From assembly GCA_002793015.1 (NCBI GenBank), contig PFPK01000022.1:1-38349 (forward strand): 38,349 nucleotides of DNA, read 5' to 3'. Source of the DNA: Candidatus Magasanikbacteria bacterium CG_4_10_14_0_2_um_filter_37_12 (lineage in GTDB: Bacteria; Patescibacteriota; Patescibacteriia; Magasanikbacterales; UBA922). A program made the translations under genes and the position numbers. The notes beneath the pieces were generated by a model. It ran no database searches and had not been told where the DNA came from. It was given only the letters and a program-made list of their open reading frames with translations. This document shows, in pieces, positions 30,277 to 38,349 of the stretch (position 1 is the first letter of the stretch; each line of letters opens with the position of its first letter).

Positions 30277-30943
30277 ACTTAATAAACTTCCCAATAATTA
30301 AATCCCTCATAATCCTCAACCCCCCTACAGTGCATTGTCCATATTCATGATACGTTACTTTTACTGGAAATTCAACATAATTCAGATTATATTTTTGGAT
30401 CAACTCTGGAATTTGGGAAGCATGGGCCATTCTATCCTGAGTAATACGAATTTTTTTCAAAGCATTAATATTAAGAATTCGAAAACCATTGTGGGCATCA
30501 GTTAATTTTAGACCACCAAAAACACGGCCTACCTGCTGAGCGACGGGTAGTAAAATATATTTTTTGAACCAAGGAATTTTGGAACGGTTATCCAAAAACC
30601 GTGAACCCAATAAAACATCAGCCTTTTTTTCCTTTATCTTCTGTAATGCTGGTATAATATCATTAGTATCAAACTGTCCATCACCATCAAAATGCAAGAC
30701 GTATTCGGCTTTATTTCTTCTGGCGTATTCATGTCCAGTCTCCAATGCGGCCCCTTGGCCACAATTTATTTTGTGATGTAGCACTACGGCCCCAGCTTTT
30801 TTGGACTCTTCAAAAGTATTGTCTTCTGAACAATCATCCACCACTAAAACTTTATCTACATGTTCAAAAAGGCTCTGCACCACAGAGCCGATTCTTTTTT
30901 CTTCATTATAAGCTGGAACTATAGCCAAAAACATATCTTTCAA
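30275..30943 (-). CDS. Glycosyltransferase family 2, polyprenyl-phosphate sugar synthase-like
   Basis: A 222-residue GT-A enzyme resembling dolichyl-phosphate mannose synthase. IVPAYNEEKRIGSVV is the nucleotide-binding start, VLVVDDCSEDNTFEESK the first Asp pair, HFDGDGQFDTNDI contains the D-x-D metal site, and LLGSRFLDN and DAHNGFRILNINAL are typical. It likely loads a sugar on a lipid carrier. No C-terminal membrane domain, so DUF2304 next to it may supply the membrane part. Start at M1 or M4. Confidence 0.9.
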   Translation of the reverse strand: MKDMFLAIVPAYNEEKRIGSVVQSLFEHVDKVLVVDDCSEDNTFEESKKAGAVVLHHKINCGQGAALETGHEYARRNKAEYVLHFDGDGQFDTNDIIPALQKIKEKKADVLLGSRFLDNRSKIPWFKKYILLPVAQQVGRVFGGLKLTDAHNGFRILNINALKKIRITQDRMAHASQIPELIQKYNLNYVEFPVKVTYHEYGQCTVGGLRIMRDLIIGKFIK

Positions 30944-31005
30944 ACGCTAACAAATTAAACCAGATAAAATTGAAATATAACAACTAATAGTACTCGAGTA
31001 TCTAA

Positions 31006-32019
31006 TTACTCCATCATCTCTTTATTGGCAATAGTGTAGTCAATGGTCCTCCTCAATCCATCGTCTATTCTAACCAACGGAATCCAGTCTAACTCTTCTT
31101 TTGCTCTCGTAAGATCTGGTGCTCCTTTCTGAGAAAGAAATACCAGTGGTTCTTCAAAGGCTACTCTTGAATTCGAGTTGGTCATGGCAATAATCTTTTG
31201 AGCAATATCAGACATCTTATGAATTTCGTCGTGTCCCAGATTGACCAGAGATACTTCATGTCCAGCATGCATGAGACGAACAAGCCCGTCGATAATATCA
31301 GAAACAAAGCATAAAGACTGGGCTAATGCATCATCGCCATAAATCACTAAATCACGGCCATCAAGAGCATCTAAAATAAAATCTGGAATTAATAACCCAT
31401 CACGCAATTTCATCCGCGGACCATACGTAGTAAATACTCGTGCAATCTTAACATCCAAACCATAAACCTGTCGATAAGTTTCAACACAAGTCTCAGCAAA
31501 TCTCTTGCCTTCATCATAAGAGCCACGTGGTGAAAGATGATTGACCTTACCCTCATTAGACTCTAGAAAAAAATTCCTCTCTGCCGTGGCAGGACCATAG
31601 ACCACAGAACTTGAGGTAAACAGATATTTTGAACGATATTTTACAGCCAAATCAAGTGTGTTAAGCATGGCTCTGGAGTTGGCATGAAGAGAGTGCAGTT
31701 TCAAATCTTCAAAATTCTTAGGACTAGTCGGACAAGCGAGGTGATAAATTTCTTGCACTCCTTGAAATTTTAATTTAAATTTTTCTAATTCTGGAAATTC
31801 TTGCAAATCAATAGGCCCATTGACATCAAATTTTATAAATTCAAAATCAGGGTATTGTAATAAATGATCAATATTCTGAATAGTAGAATTGGATAAATCA
31901 TCCATACAAATCACGTTGGCTTCTTTCAAAAGACGCTCGCATAAATGAGTACCAAGAAAACCTGCTCCGCCAGTAACTAAAACATTTTTCTTTTCAAAAA
32001 TAGGTGTTTGGTCAATCAT
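31006..32019 (-). CDS. NAD-dependent SDR epimerase/dehydratase, UDP-glucuronate decarboxylase-like
   Basis: A 337-residue extended SDR. The NAD site is VLVTGGAGFLGTHLCERLL; YHLACPTSPKNFEDL resembles the ASPASP segment of UDP-xylose synthase; the catalytic Tyr-Lys is YDEGKR, with SSSVVYG before it. It likely makes a nucleotide sugar for the adjacent glycosyltransferases. UXS is the best guess; UDP-glucose epimerases or dTDP-glucose dehydratases are alternatives. Confidence 0.8.
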   Translation of the reverse strand: MIDQTPIFEKKNVLVTGGAGFLGTHLCERLLKEANVICMDDLSNSTIQNIDHLLQYPDFEFIKFDVNGPIDLQEFPELEKFKLKFQGVQEIYHLACPTSPKNFEDLKLHSLHANSRAMLNTLDLAVKYRSKYLFTSSSVVYGPATAERNFFLESNEGKVNHLSPRGSYDEGKRFAETCVETYRQVYGLDVKIARVFTTYGPRMKLRDGLLIPDFILDALDGRDLVIYGDDALAQSLCFVSDIIDGLVRLMHAGHEVSLVNLGHDEIHKMSDIAQKIIAMTNSNSRVAFEEPLVFLSQKGAPDLTRAKEELDWIPLVRIDDGLRRTIDYTIANKEMME

Positions 32020-32052
32020 ATTTTTAAATTCAAAAGGTATGATAACCTCAGG

Positions 32053-32083
32053 ACACCTGTTCTCCTTTGGTAGAGGCAGGTGT
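32053..32083. repeat. GC-rich hairpin ACACCTG/CAGGTGT upstream of the SDR gene
   Basis: A perfect 7-bp stem with an inner CTC/GAG pair and a CTTTGGTA-type loop. It is similar in style to the hairpins at 10024, 19709 and 3954; no T-tract follows. Confidence 0.5.
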
Positions 32084-32125
32084 TAAACTATGCTCTTATT
32101 CTACGCAATTACAGACGAAGCGGAA

Positions 32126-34147
32126 TTAAGATATAGGAACGCTAATTATATTATTAGTTTTAAAATCAGTAAAAAAATATTTCTGGGCGACCTTCTTTCC
32201 TTCTTTGTTCCAAACACGAACGGGCTGATCATTACTTTTTGGTATAGTAACTAGTTCATCTTCTCCATCATAGTTATAATCCCCGACTATGAAAGAAAAA
32301 GATTTTTTGTATGATCCATAAGCCAAAAATTTTTTGATTATGCTACCGTCATGATCATAAAAAACTACCAAAGGCCTTTCTCCTAAACCACCGCCTACGA
32401 CATATTCCATTTGATCGTCACTATCCAAGTTCATTACAGATACTTTATCAGCTTTAGAAAATGAGTCTAAAAAAAATTTATTTTTAGAAAACCCTTCACC
32501 TGACAGCGTTTCCATAGTAAGTTTGTCATCTAGTTCATAAAGAACTACCAAATCATACTTATTGCTTCCTTCTGTTTTAAATTTATCAAAAGACACACCG
32601 TTGTGTTTATTTTCTAAGATGTGAGTATAAAGATCCTCTCCTTCCAAAGAATAAATATCAAAGAGAGTGTTACTTGGACCTTTGGGTGCAACAACAATTT
32701 CTGGCTGAACATCGCCCATCACATCAGCAACTAAAATACTAATTTCTCCGCCTGGCTCAATAATAAAACTATCTATTTTTTTCCAATCAGCGTCATAGAG
32801 ACTAATCCTCCATCTAGTTTTATCAAACGATTTTGCTGTTACATAAAATGTCTTTCCTAAATATTGATAAAAACTAAAATCATCTATACCAGACAAAGCC
32901 CGCTCACGCAAAACTTTATCGTCATCACCTGTATTAAAATCCCAAGATGTATGATCACCATTGTCGCCGTTGACAACAATAATATTTTTTAAAAACTTAC
33001 TGTTTTCAACTTCGTTTAAGGCATACTGAACTGCCTTGTCTATTTGTAAAAGTCCAGTACCAAAAAGGTTGGAATAAACATCTTCATCTGTGCTAGGTGT
33101 GTGGTGGGTTGTTGACAGCAGTGCTTTATAGATGTTTTTTGCAGCCCAATTTGGCTTAATGCTCTTAATCAAAGCCGCCGCTCCGCTGACTAAAGGTGCA
33201 GAAAAAGAAGTCCCACTCCAGCCACCTGTATATTGTTCGTTCAGATCATATTTTGGTGAATAACGTACTGTACTAAAAATATTTTCTCCTGGTGCGGTGA
33301 TATCCACACAATTTGAACCAATGTTAGAAAAACTAGCAATATTATGACTGGCACTGATGGCACTCACACCAAGCACTTTATTTGTCTCTTTTCCAGCATC
33401 AAAACAAATTGGATACAATGGAAAATCATTCAAATCAGAAGCACTGTTACCAGCGGCAGCGACCATCACCACACCTTTTCCATATGCATAATCAATAGCC
33501 TTTTCTACATCTCCCGTGATATCGCCGACCACACTCATATTGATAATATTAGCCCCATTATACACAGCGTAATAAATGGCATCTGGTAATCTAGCAAAAG
33601 AACCAGATCCACCCTCATCAACTACTTGGATATTCATTAATTTGACATTAGGGCTAACGCCAGAGCCATTTTTTTTATTGTTGCCAACTGCCCCAATGAT
33701 ACCAGCCACAAGAGTACCATGATTAAATACCCCAGAATTTTTTTCGCTCTCGGTAAACTGATCAACTTGTGGCCTAGGATTATTGTTGCCTCTCTCTTCT
33801 GATTCATCAATTAGACCATCGCTGTTTGTGTCTCTCGACACAAAACTCCACCCCCAAACATCATCAACATAACCATTTTTATCATCATCTATTTGATTAT
33901 TAGAAATTTCATCAACATTTTTCCAGACATTGGTGAATAAATCTGGATGAAAAGTATCAAAACCATTATCAATTACTGCAACTACAACGTCTTGAGAACC
34001 TAATGTATAATCCCAAGCAGAATACACATTAATGTCCGTGTAAGCCCACTGTTCTACAAAAGGATCATCAAGAGTCTTAGCATAGGTAATCTCAAAAAAC
34101 AAAAAAGAAGAAAACAAAAAAATAGCAAGTAAAAAAATATTTCTCAT
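32126..34147 (-). CDS. Secreted subtilisin-like serine protease (S8) with C-terminal repeat domain
   Basis: A 673-residue exported protease. Signal peptide at 1-22 (NIFLLAIFLFSSFLFFEITYA). The catalytic triad is D60 (VVVAVIDNGFD), H143 (FNHGTLVAGIIGA) and S314 (SGTSFSAPLVSGAA), with the oxyanion Asn at N234 (AAAGNSA). An acidic insertion (about 76-125) with DDDKNGYVDD and DTNSDGLIDESEE looks calcium-binding. Residues 390-673 hold FG-GAP/VCBS-like repeats (VADVMGDVQPEIVV, MNLDSDDQMEYVVGG, VGDYNYDGEDELVTI). No sortase motif is seen. It begins 6 bp after the stop of the TSP3-repeat protein gene, so the two are likely one unit. Confidence 0.92.
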   Translation of the reverse strand: MRNIFLLAIFLFSSFLFFEITYAKTLDDPFVEQWAYTDINVYSAWDYTLGSQDVVVAVIDNGFDTFHPDLFTNVWKNVDEISNNQIDDDKNGYVDDVWGWSFVSRDTNSDGLIDESEERGNNNPRPQVDQFTESEKNSGVFNHGTLVAGIIGAVGNNKKNGSGVSPNVKLMNIQVVDEGGSGSFARLPDAIYYAVYNGANIINMSVVGDITGDVEKAIDYAYGKGVVMVAAAGNSASDLNDFPLYPICFDAGKETNKVLGVSAISASHNIASFSNIGSNCVDITAPGENIFSTVRYSPKYDLNEQYTGGWSGTSFSAPLVSGAAALIKSIKPNWAAKNIYKALLSTTHHTPSTDEDVYSNLFGTGLLQIDKAVQYALNEVENSKFLKNIIVVNGDNGDHTSWDFNTGDDDKVLRERALSGIDDFSFYQYLGKTFYVTAKSFDKTRWRISLYDADWKKIDSFIIEPGGEISILVADVMGDVQPEIVVAPKGPSNTLFDIYSLEGEDLYTHILENKHNGVSFDKFKTEGSNKYDLVVLYELDDKLTMETLSGEGFSKNKFFLDSFSKADKVSVMNLDSDDQMEYVVGGGLGERPLVVFYDHDGSIIKKFLAYGSYKKSFSFIVGDYNYDGEDELVTIPKSNDQPVRVWNKEGKKVAQKYFFTDFKTNNIISVPIS

Positions 34148-34153
34148 AAAAAA

Positions 34154-35683
34154 TTATAGTACATGTAGGCTGTCCGCTTTACCATACACTGTGGGATATT
34201 TTAAGATTTCTGTGTCTGCCTTAATTGCACCTTTTGATTTAAAATTCATATCAATCACAGAGGATCCAGGAATAACAAACCGCTTCATAAAATTATTTGA
34301 GGAAAAAATCTTATCAGTGGTATTTCCAGAAATAGTGTAGAACAAATCGTCTATATATTGATAATATATCTGATTTTTAGTGGGGTGTTCGACAATAGAT
34401 CCTCTTGGGTACTTATATCCAACGCTACTAAATACTTCCAGGCCGAACAAAAGGTTCCCCGACAAAGCGTCTTGCAAATCATTTAGACCATCACCATTGG
34501 TGTCTTTGGACTTTGGGTCTGTAAACCAGTAAAAAATTTCTTCATGGTCAGTCAAACCATCTCCATCTGAGTCAACTTTAAAATCACTGGTGCCATATTC
34601 TTTTTCAGTATCTTGGTCTACGCCGTCATGATCTTTGTCAACTATGCCCCCCTCTTTATCTTCTACATCATAGCCCCTAATATTATAAAAACTAATCTGC
34701 GATGATTCAAGCGTAATAACACGTTTGGTCCAATTGTCACCATAAAGTAATTTGGCTTCTATTTCTGAACGAATTGGACGCAGACGACATCCTGGCTCTG
34801 GGGCATATACTTTTGGGGAATTTTCAAAACTTACTAACCATGTTCCTGACCTAACACAAATTGGTTTACCAACTAAATACTGTCCAAGTTTGGTGTTACT
34901 AACATAAATAACACCGGCCATATCATTGTACCAAGAATGAAAAACTGCTGGATGAGAAAATGGGTGGATGTACCCATCAAAACCAAAATAATAAATTTGG
35001 GTGTCTTTGCCTTTAATAAGACTGCCCTCTGGAATATATGATACAGGCTGGGTATAATTTATTGATTTATTTAGTGTTTTAGTTTTACCATTAGCATCCT
35101 TGAACTGAACATAAACAATCTTATTATCAGTCCCAGGAGATAACATCCAGTATATGCTGTCTGTGACAGGAAAACCATCAAACAAAAAAAAATCTTTTTC
35201 ATTGCTAACAAATATGGTTTCAACACCTTTGGAGTACTCAAAATCAAGAATCACAGACCTCTTGTTTGTCTCCTCATCCTCATCATTGATAAAAAAGTCC
35301 ACGTTCATGTCGTCTGGAACATATAGACTTATCTGGTCTGTATATACTTTTTTGGAATCTACTTTTCCACCTTTGAATTTTGCGTATACAGTCTTAATGC
35401 CACCTCCAAAATTGAGATACCAAACTTTGGTCTTGGCATAAGCCTCCCACTTGGCATCTAGCAAATCTGGTTCATTGGAAATCATCATTTGAGTTGCTCC
35501 CTCTGGTGCTGAAATATAGAGAGTTACTTGTCTAGTATAAACATTCGGATTGTTCTTGTTAATATTAAAATAAACCTCTGGTGAAGCAGTAAAAGCTGTG
35601 CCAAAAAAAACAAATAGTGCTAACAAAACACCACCAATTAGTGAAGTGAAAAGTATAACTTGATTTTTTAGCTTTAATGACAT
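34154..35683 (-). CDS. Surface protein with TSP3-type calcium-binding repeats
   Basis: From MSLKLKNQVILF (35683) it is 509 residues with an N-terminal signal or anchor helix (VILFTSLIGGVLLALFVFFG). The first half has two or three beta-rich domains of about 85 residues (VTLYISAPEGATQMMISNE and similar). A domain around residues 215-310 (YIPEGSLIKGKDTQIYYFG, VYAPEPGCRLRPI) resembles a module widespread in CPR surface proteins, and a partial second copy is near the C-terminus. Between them are thrombospondin type 3-like loops: DKDHDGVDQDTE, DSDGDGLTDHEE, DTNGDGLNDLQD. It probably works at the surface with the downstream protease. Confidence 0.75.
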   Translation of the reverse strand: MSLKLKNQVILFTSLIGGVLLALFVFFGTAFTASPEVYFNINKNNPNVYTRQVTLYISAPEGATQMMISNEPDLLDAKWEAYAKTKVWYLNFGGGIKTVYAKFKGGKVDSKKVYTDQISLYVPDDMNVDFFINDEDEETNKRSVILDFEYSKGVETIFVSNEKDFFLFDGFPVTDSIYWMLSPGTDNKIVYVQFKDANGKTKTLNKSINYTQPVSYIPEGSLIKGKDTQIYYFGFDGYIHPFSHPAVFHSWYNDMAGVIYVSNTKLGQYLVGKPICVRSGTWLVSFENSPKVYAPEPGCRLRPIRSEIEAKLLYGDNWTKRVITLESSQISFYNIRGYDVEDKEGGIVDKDHDGVDQDTEKEYGTSDFKVDSDGDGLTDHEEIFYWFTDPKSKDTNGDGLNDLQDALSGNLLFGLEVFSSVGYKYPRGSIVEHPTKNQIYYQYIDDLFYTISGNTTDKIFSSNNFMKRFVIPGSSVIDMNFKSKGAIKADTEILKYPTVYGKADSLHVL

Positions 35684-35722
35684 ATAATTTCTACAAAATA
35701 GTATACTAAAAAATAGACCAAC

Positions 35723-37114
35723 ATGCAATTATTTTATAGAATTAGACAGTTGATTCTAGTGGCTGGAGATCTACTAGTTTTTATTTTTTGTTTTTGGCTT
35801 AGTCTGGCTATCCGATATTTTGAAATTCCCTCTCTGGAGACATTTGAGCATCATGTAGCCATATTACCAATATTGCTGGCGCTCTGGTTAGTATTGAACT
35901 ATATCAATGGGCTATATGATTTGGTGAGATGTGGCAATATCAAAAATTCTTCCAGAAGACTCCTCGAAACAGCAATGATAGCCTTGGTGGTAAGCATGGT
36001 TTTATTTTACATATTGCCAAAAATAAATTTGACCCCAAAGACTATACTGGTGCTGGCTGTGTTTATTGGCTACAGTCTAGTCTTCATTTGGCGACTACTC
36101 TATGAATATTCTATTGGTGATAAAGGTTTGAAAGAGAAAATCCTCTTTGTTGGTCATACCAAAGAAATGGTTGAACTAGTAAATATCATAACCAAATTAC
36201 CCCAAAAAGGATACCAAATTTGTGCATGGATAGACCCCACCAAAAGCATTGACAAAGAAAAATATAAATCTATTGAAATCTATGAGAGGTTCCAAACTAT
36301 CAGACCGCTCATCACCAATCATCATATTAGCACTGTTGTAATAGCTCCTGACTTACGCCACCAAGAAGAAGTACTGAGAGAATTATACGAACTATTATTT
36401 TGGGATGTTCGCATCATGGACATGACTTCTTTTTATGAGACGATTACTGGTCGCATTCCACCTTCTACTTTTTCAGAAGGATGGTTTTTGGATCATATTG
36501 GAAACAATGATTTGCCAGTCTACAAAAAAATAAGAATACTAATAGATTATATTGCCGCTTTATTGCTTGGAATCATATTTGTCATATTATTTCCTCTAAT
36601 TGTTATTGGCATAAAAACCACTTCTAAGGGCCCAATTTTTTTCAAACAAAAAAGAGTTGGTAAATATGGAAAACATTTTTTTCTCTACAAATTTCGCTCC
36701 ATGTATTCTCTGGCAGAAGATGGAAGTGCCGAGATGGACGGCGCCCAATTTGCCACCAAAAATGACGAGAGAGCTACAACGTTTGGCAGATTTTTACGAA
36801 AAGTCCGACTGGATGAGTTGCCACAGTTTATCAATATGCTAAAACGTGATATCACGCTTATTGGTCCACGTCCAGAAAGACCAGAGATAGTGGAAAAGTT
36901 GGAAGAAAAGATGCCGTACTATTCGCTTCGCCATGTAATTCGTCCTGGTCTAACAAGTTGGGCAGTGCTCCACCAAAATTATACTGACAACATAGAAACG
37001 TCTTTACAGAAGTTACAATATGATCTGTATTATATAAAAAACAGATCACTTTTACTTGATCTGTCGATCTTACTCAAAACTGTTAATCTAATTCTGAGAG
37101 GGATGGGACAATAG
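35723..37114 (+). CDS. Polyprenyl-phosphate sugar-1-phosphate transferase (WcaJ/WbaP type)
   Basis: Starts surface glycan assembly by moving a sugar-1-phosphate to undecaprenyl phosphate. The 463-residue protein has four N-terminal membrane helices (1-135), a Rossmann-like middle domain, a fifth re-entrant helix (about 270-295) and the catalytic domain: KRVGKYGKHFFLYKFRSM, FGRFLRKVRLDELPQFINML, DITLIGPRPERPE and HVIRPGLTSWA. All signature residues of the bacterial sugar transferase family are present. It is divergent from the surface-protein genes, with only 39 bp between start codons. Confidence 0.93.
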   Translation: MQLFYRIRQLILVAGDLLVFIFCFWLSLAIRYFEIPSLETFEHHVAILPILLALWLVLNYINGLYDLVRCGNIKNSSRRLLETAMIALVVSMVLFYILPKINLTPKTILVLAVFIGYSLVFIWRLLYEYSIGDKGLKEKILFVGHTKEMVELVNIITKLPQKGYQICAWIDPTKSIDKEKYKSIEIYERFQTIRPLITNHHISTVVIAPDLRHQEEVLRELYELLFWDVRIMDMTSFYETITGRIPPSTFSEGWFLDHIGNNDLPVYKKIRILIDYIAALLLGIIFVILFPLIVIGIKTTSKGPIFFKQKRVGKYGKHFFLYKFRSMYSLAEDGSAEMDGAQFATKNDERATTFGRFLRKVRLDELPQFINMLKRDITLIGPRPERPEIVEKLEEKMPYYSLRHVIRPGLTSWAVLHQNYTDNIETSLQKLQYDLYYIKNRSLLLDLSILLKTVNLILRGMGQ

Positions 37115-37126
37115 ATTTACCTTATT

Positions 37127-37183
37127 ACTTGAACACTTTAGCACCTGAACACTTGAAAATTATGAACACTGAATCACTAAAAC
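37127..37183. repeat. 8-nt array downstream of the sugar transferase and STAS-like genes
   Basis: Units ACTTGAAC, ACTTTAGC, ACCTGAAC, ACTTGAAA, then ACTGAATC, ACTAAAAC, up to the stop codon (37183-37185) of the STAS-like gene. It has inverse orientation to the array at 37573-37644. Confidence 0.75.
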
Positions 37184-37554
37184 TAGTTTAGTGCCCATAT
37201 TTCTGCTTCTTCTATAGTCTTAAAAAAATTTGTTACAAAAGTATTTTCTGAATCGTCTTGTTTTACACTTACTTCGTCGTTGATAAAGGCAAACTTCTCT
37301 ACACCCACATCGTTGTAAACAGCCGCGATGTTTTTGTTTCTCCAAGCAGTTAAATTTGGAGTAAGCTCTACTATATAATGCCGTAAATCAACAATAATTC
37401 TCTTGCTTTCCAATTGCTTTACTATTTCAATATAAGCTAGAGCTTCTTTTTTAAACTGATCTTCGCTAAAACTTGCGACCTACTTAAAAATCAAATACAA
37501 AATCCCATCTTCTTCAAGCACCCTGATAAAATTGTCATCAATGTAATTTACCAT
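37183..37554 (-). pseudogene. STAS/SpoIIAA-like protein gene with an in-frame TAG
   Basis: From ATG at 37554 the frame reads MVNYIDDNFIRVLEEDG and stops at TAG (37482-37480, codon 25), then stays open in the same frame for 98 codons to TAG at 37183. The full product of 123 residues looks like a STAS/SpoIIAA-like fold: IIVDLRHYIVELTPNLTAW, IAAVYNDVGVEKFAFINDE and NTFVTNFFKTIEEAEIWAL. The part after the stop may be made alone from an internal start, but no good one is near. It is flanked on both sides by inverted 8-nt arrays. Confidence 0.6.
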
Positions 37555-37572
37555 AATATGAAATATCCAAAT

Positions 37573-37644
37573 GTTAAAGTGTTTAAGTTTTAAAATGATA
37601 ACGTGCTCAAGTGATAAAGTGTTTGGGTGCTAAGGTGCTAAAGT
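37573..37644. repeat. Nine consecutive 8-nt units, perfect register
   Basis: Nine 8-mers without a single indel, consensus GNTNAAGT: for instance GTTAAAGT, GTTTAAGT, GCTCAAGT, GATAAAGT, GCTAAGGT, GCTAAAGT. The last unit lies over the final codons and TAG stop (37638-37640) of the epimerase gene. It is the clearest array in the window. Confidence 0.9.
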
Positions 37645-38349
37645 CCCCATTCTTTCTTCAGTATTTCCAAACCATCTTCTATAGTAACTGTTGGCTCCCA
37701 TCCGAGGAGTTTTTTTGCTTTGGTATTGTCTGCCTCTACAAACCTCATCTCACCTTTTCTTTCTGGAATATATTCAACATCTCTACCAATTAGCTCAGCA
37801 ATTTTATTGACACTGGTCTGTTGGCCAAAACCAATGTTGATAGTTTCTCCGTGTGACACATCTGATTGCCAGGCAATTATATTTGCTTCAACCACGTCAG
37901 AAACATAGACATAATCACGGGTCTGTTCTCCATCCCCTACCACAGTTAATTTTTTGTTTTCTTTCTTCTGTTGCAAAAAAATTGGAATAACCATAGGGTA
38001 TCCTCCGTTAACAGTCTTTCTAGGACCGAAAACATTGAAGTAACGTAGTGACACCGTCTCTAGCCCAAATAGATCAACATATAGCATCATATACTGTTCT
38101 CCAATGCGTTTGTGGAGTCCGTATGGGCTCTTTGGTCTGATACTATGTGTTTCGGCAATAGGTAGCTCTCCTTGGTCTTCATACACTGCTCCTGTAGAGC
38201 TAAAGACAATCTTTTTTACTCCTGACAATCTAGCGGCTTCCAAGATATTTAACGTACCAGACACATTGATCTCATGGGTAGATACAGGGTCTTCAATAGA
38301 AATTAGCAAACGAGGGTCAGCGGCCAAATGAAAAATCACATTCACACCT
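37638..38349 (-). CDS. NAD-dependent epimerase (GalE-like), N-terminus beyond the window
   Basis: A partial extended SDR that continues past base 38349. The visible 235 or more residues begin within VIFHLAADPRLLISIEDP; the catalytic Tyr-Lys is YGLHKRIGEQY, with SSTGAVYE before it; VSLRYFNVFGPRK, GDGEQTRDYVYVSDVVEA and LGWEPTVTIEDGLE are typical of UDP-glucose 4-epimerase-like enzymes. The Rossmann GxxGxxG start is cut off. Its stop overlaps a repeat array. It probably supplies a UDP-sugar to the glycan genes. Confidence 0.88.
   Translation of the reverse strand, partial: GVNVIFHLAADPRLLISIEDPVSTHEINVSGTLNILEAARLSGVKKIVFSSTGAVYEDQGELPIAETHSIRPKSPYGLHKRIGEQYMMLYVDLFGLETVSLRYFNVFGPRKTVNGGYPMVIPIFLQQKKENKKLTVVGDGEQTRDYVYVSDVVEANIIAWQSDVSHGETINIGFGQQTSVNKIAELIGRDVEYIPERKGEMRFVEADNTKAKKLLGWEPTVTIEDGLEILKKEWGL

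Noticed and set aside
37573-37644. CRISPR array
   Set aside because: Units are contiguous 8-mers without spacers, and no cas gene is present. No CRISPR-like pattern occurs elsewhere in the window.

Overview
The window looks like a chromosomal segment of a Candidate Phyla Radiation (Patescibacteria) bacterium, probably of the Parcubacteria/Magasanikbacteria/Falkowbacteria type, although the class cannot be fixed from this sequence. The grounds are the AT-rich DNA, tightly packed genes nearly all on the minus strand, families typical of the group (DUF4012, DUF2304 beside a GT2, a very short TsaB, a degenerate PP2C-like membrane/propeller protein, many glycosyltransferases) and use of the standard code. 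TGA is a true stop here: two gene pairs overlap as ATGA.

Layout by region. 1-5.2 kb: a frameshifted small gene, a TMEM43-like membrane protein, glyS behind a glycine T-box riboswitch, a cold-shock gene with a structured leader, dtd and frr. 5.2-10 kb: an Asp-box lipoprotein, holB, a GT4 glycosyltransferase overlapping a HAD phosphatase, and three small membrane proteins of unknown function. 10-17 kb: a gene-free structured element, ribD and ribBA, mreB, a DUF4012 protein and a membrane GT2. 17-19.7 kb: acylphosphatase, a PEP-utilising enzyme lacking the usual catalytic cysteine, tsaB and a winged-helix protein. 19.9-24.4 kb: a plus-strand PP2C-like/propeller protein convergent with rplJ-rplL, which sit behind an L10 leader with attenuator; then a winged-helix protein. 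24.5-28.7 kb: a SpeD-like gene interrupted by one in-frame TGA, tRNA-Glu, a class B PBP, pilT and a YtxH-like protein. 28.7-38.3 kb: a surface and polysaccharide region with GT4, DUF2304, GT2, UXS-like SDR, a secreted subtilase, a TSP3-repeat surface protein, a polyprenyl-phosphate sugar transferase, a STAS-like gene with an in-frame TAG, and a GalE-like epimerase cut by the window edge.

Functional themes are translation and its regulation (glyS/T-box, frr, dtd, rplJL, tsaB, tRNA-Glu), cell-wall growth (MreB, PBP) and cell-surface glycan and protein display. Two riboflavin enzymes are present without the last two steps of the pathway.

The most unusual signal is not a gene. About fourteen intergenic spacers hold short degenerate tandem arrays of strictly 7-, 8- or 9-nt period. 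Each has its own consensus, many are built as two inverted halves, and many start on or within a few bases of the preceding gene's stop codon. A second strong signal is the compact glycine T-box, whose stem I is reduced to a short K-turn hairpin with the GGC specifier in its terminal loop. Three small accessory genes carry single disabling lesions (one or two frameshifts, one TGA, one TAG) with the downstream frame intact.
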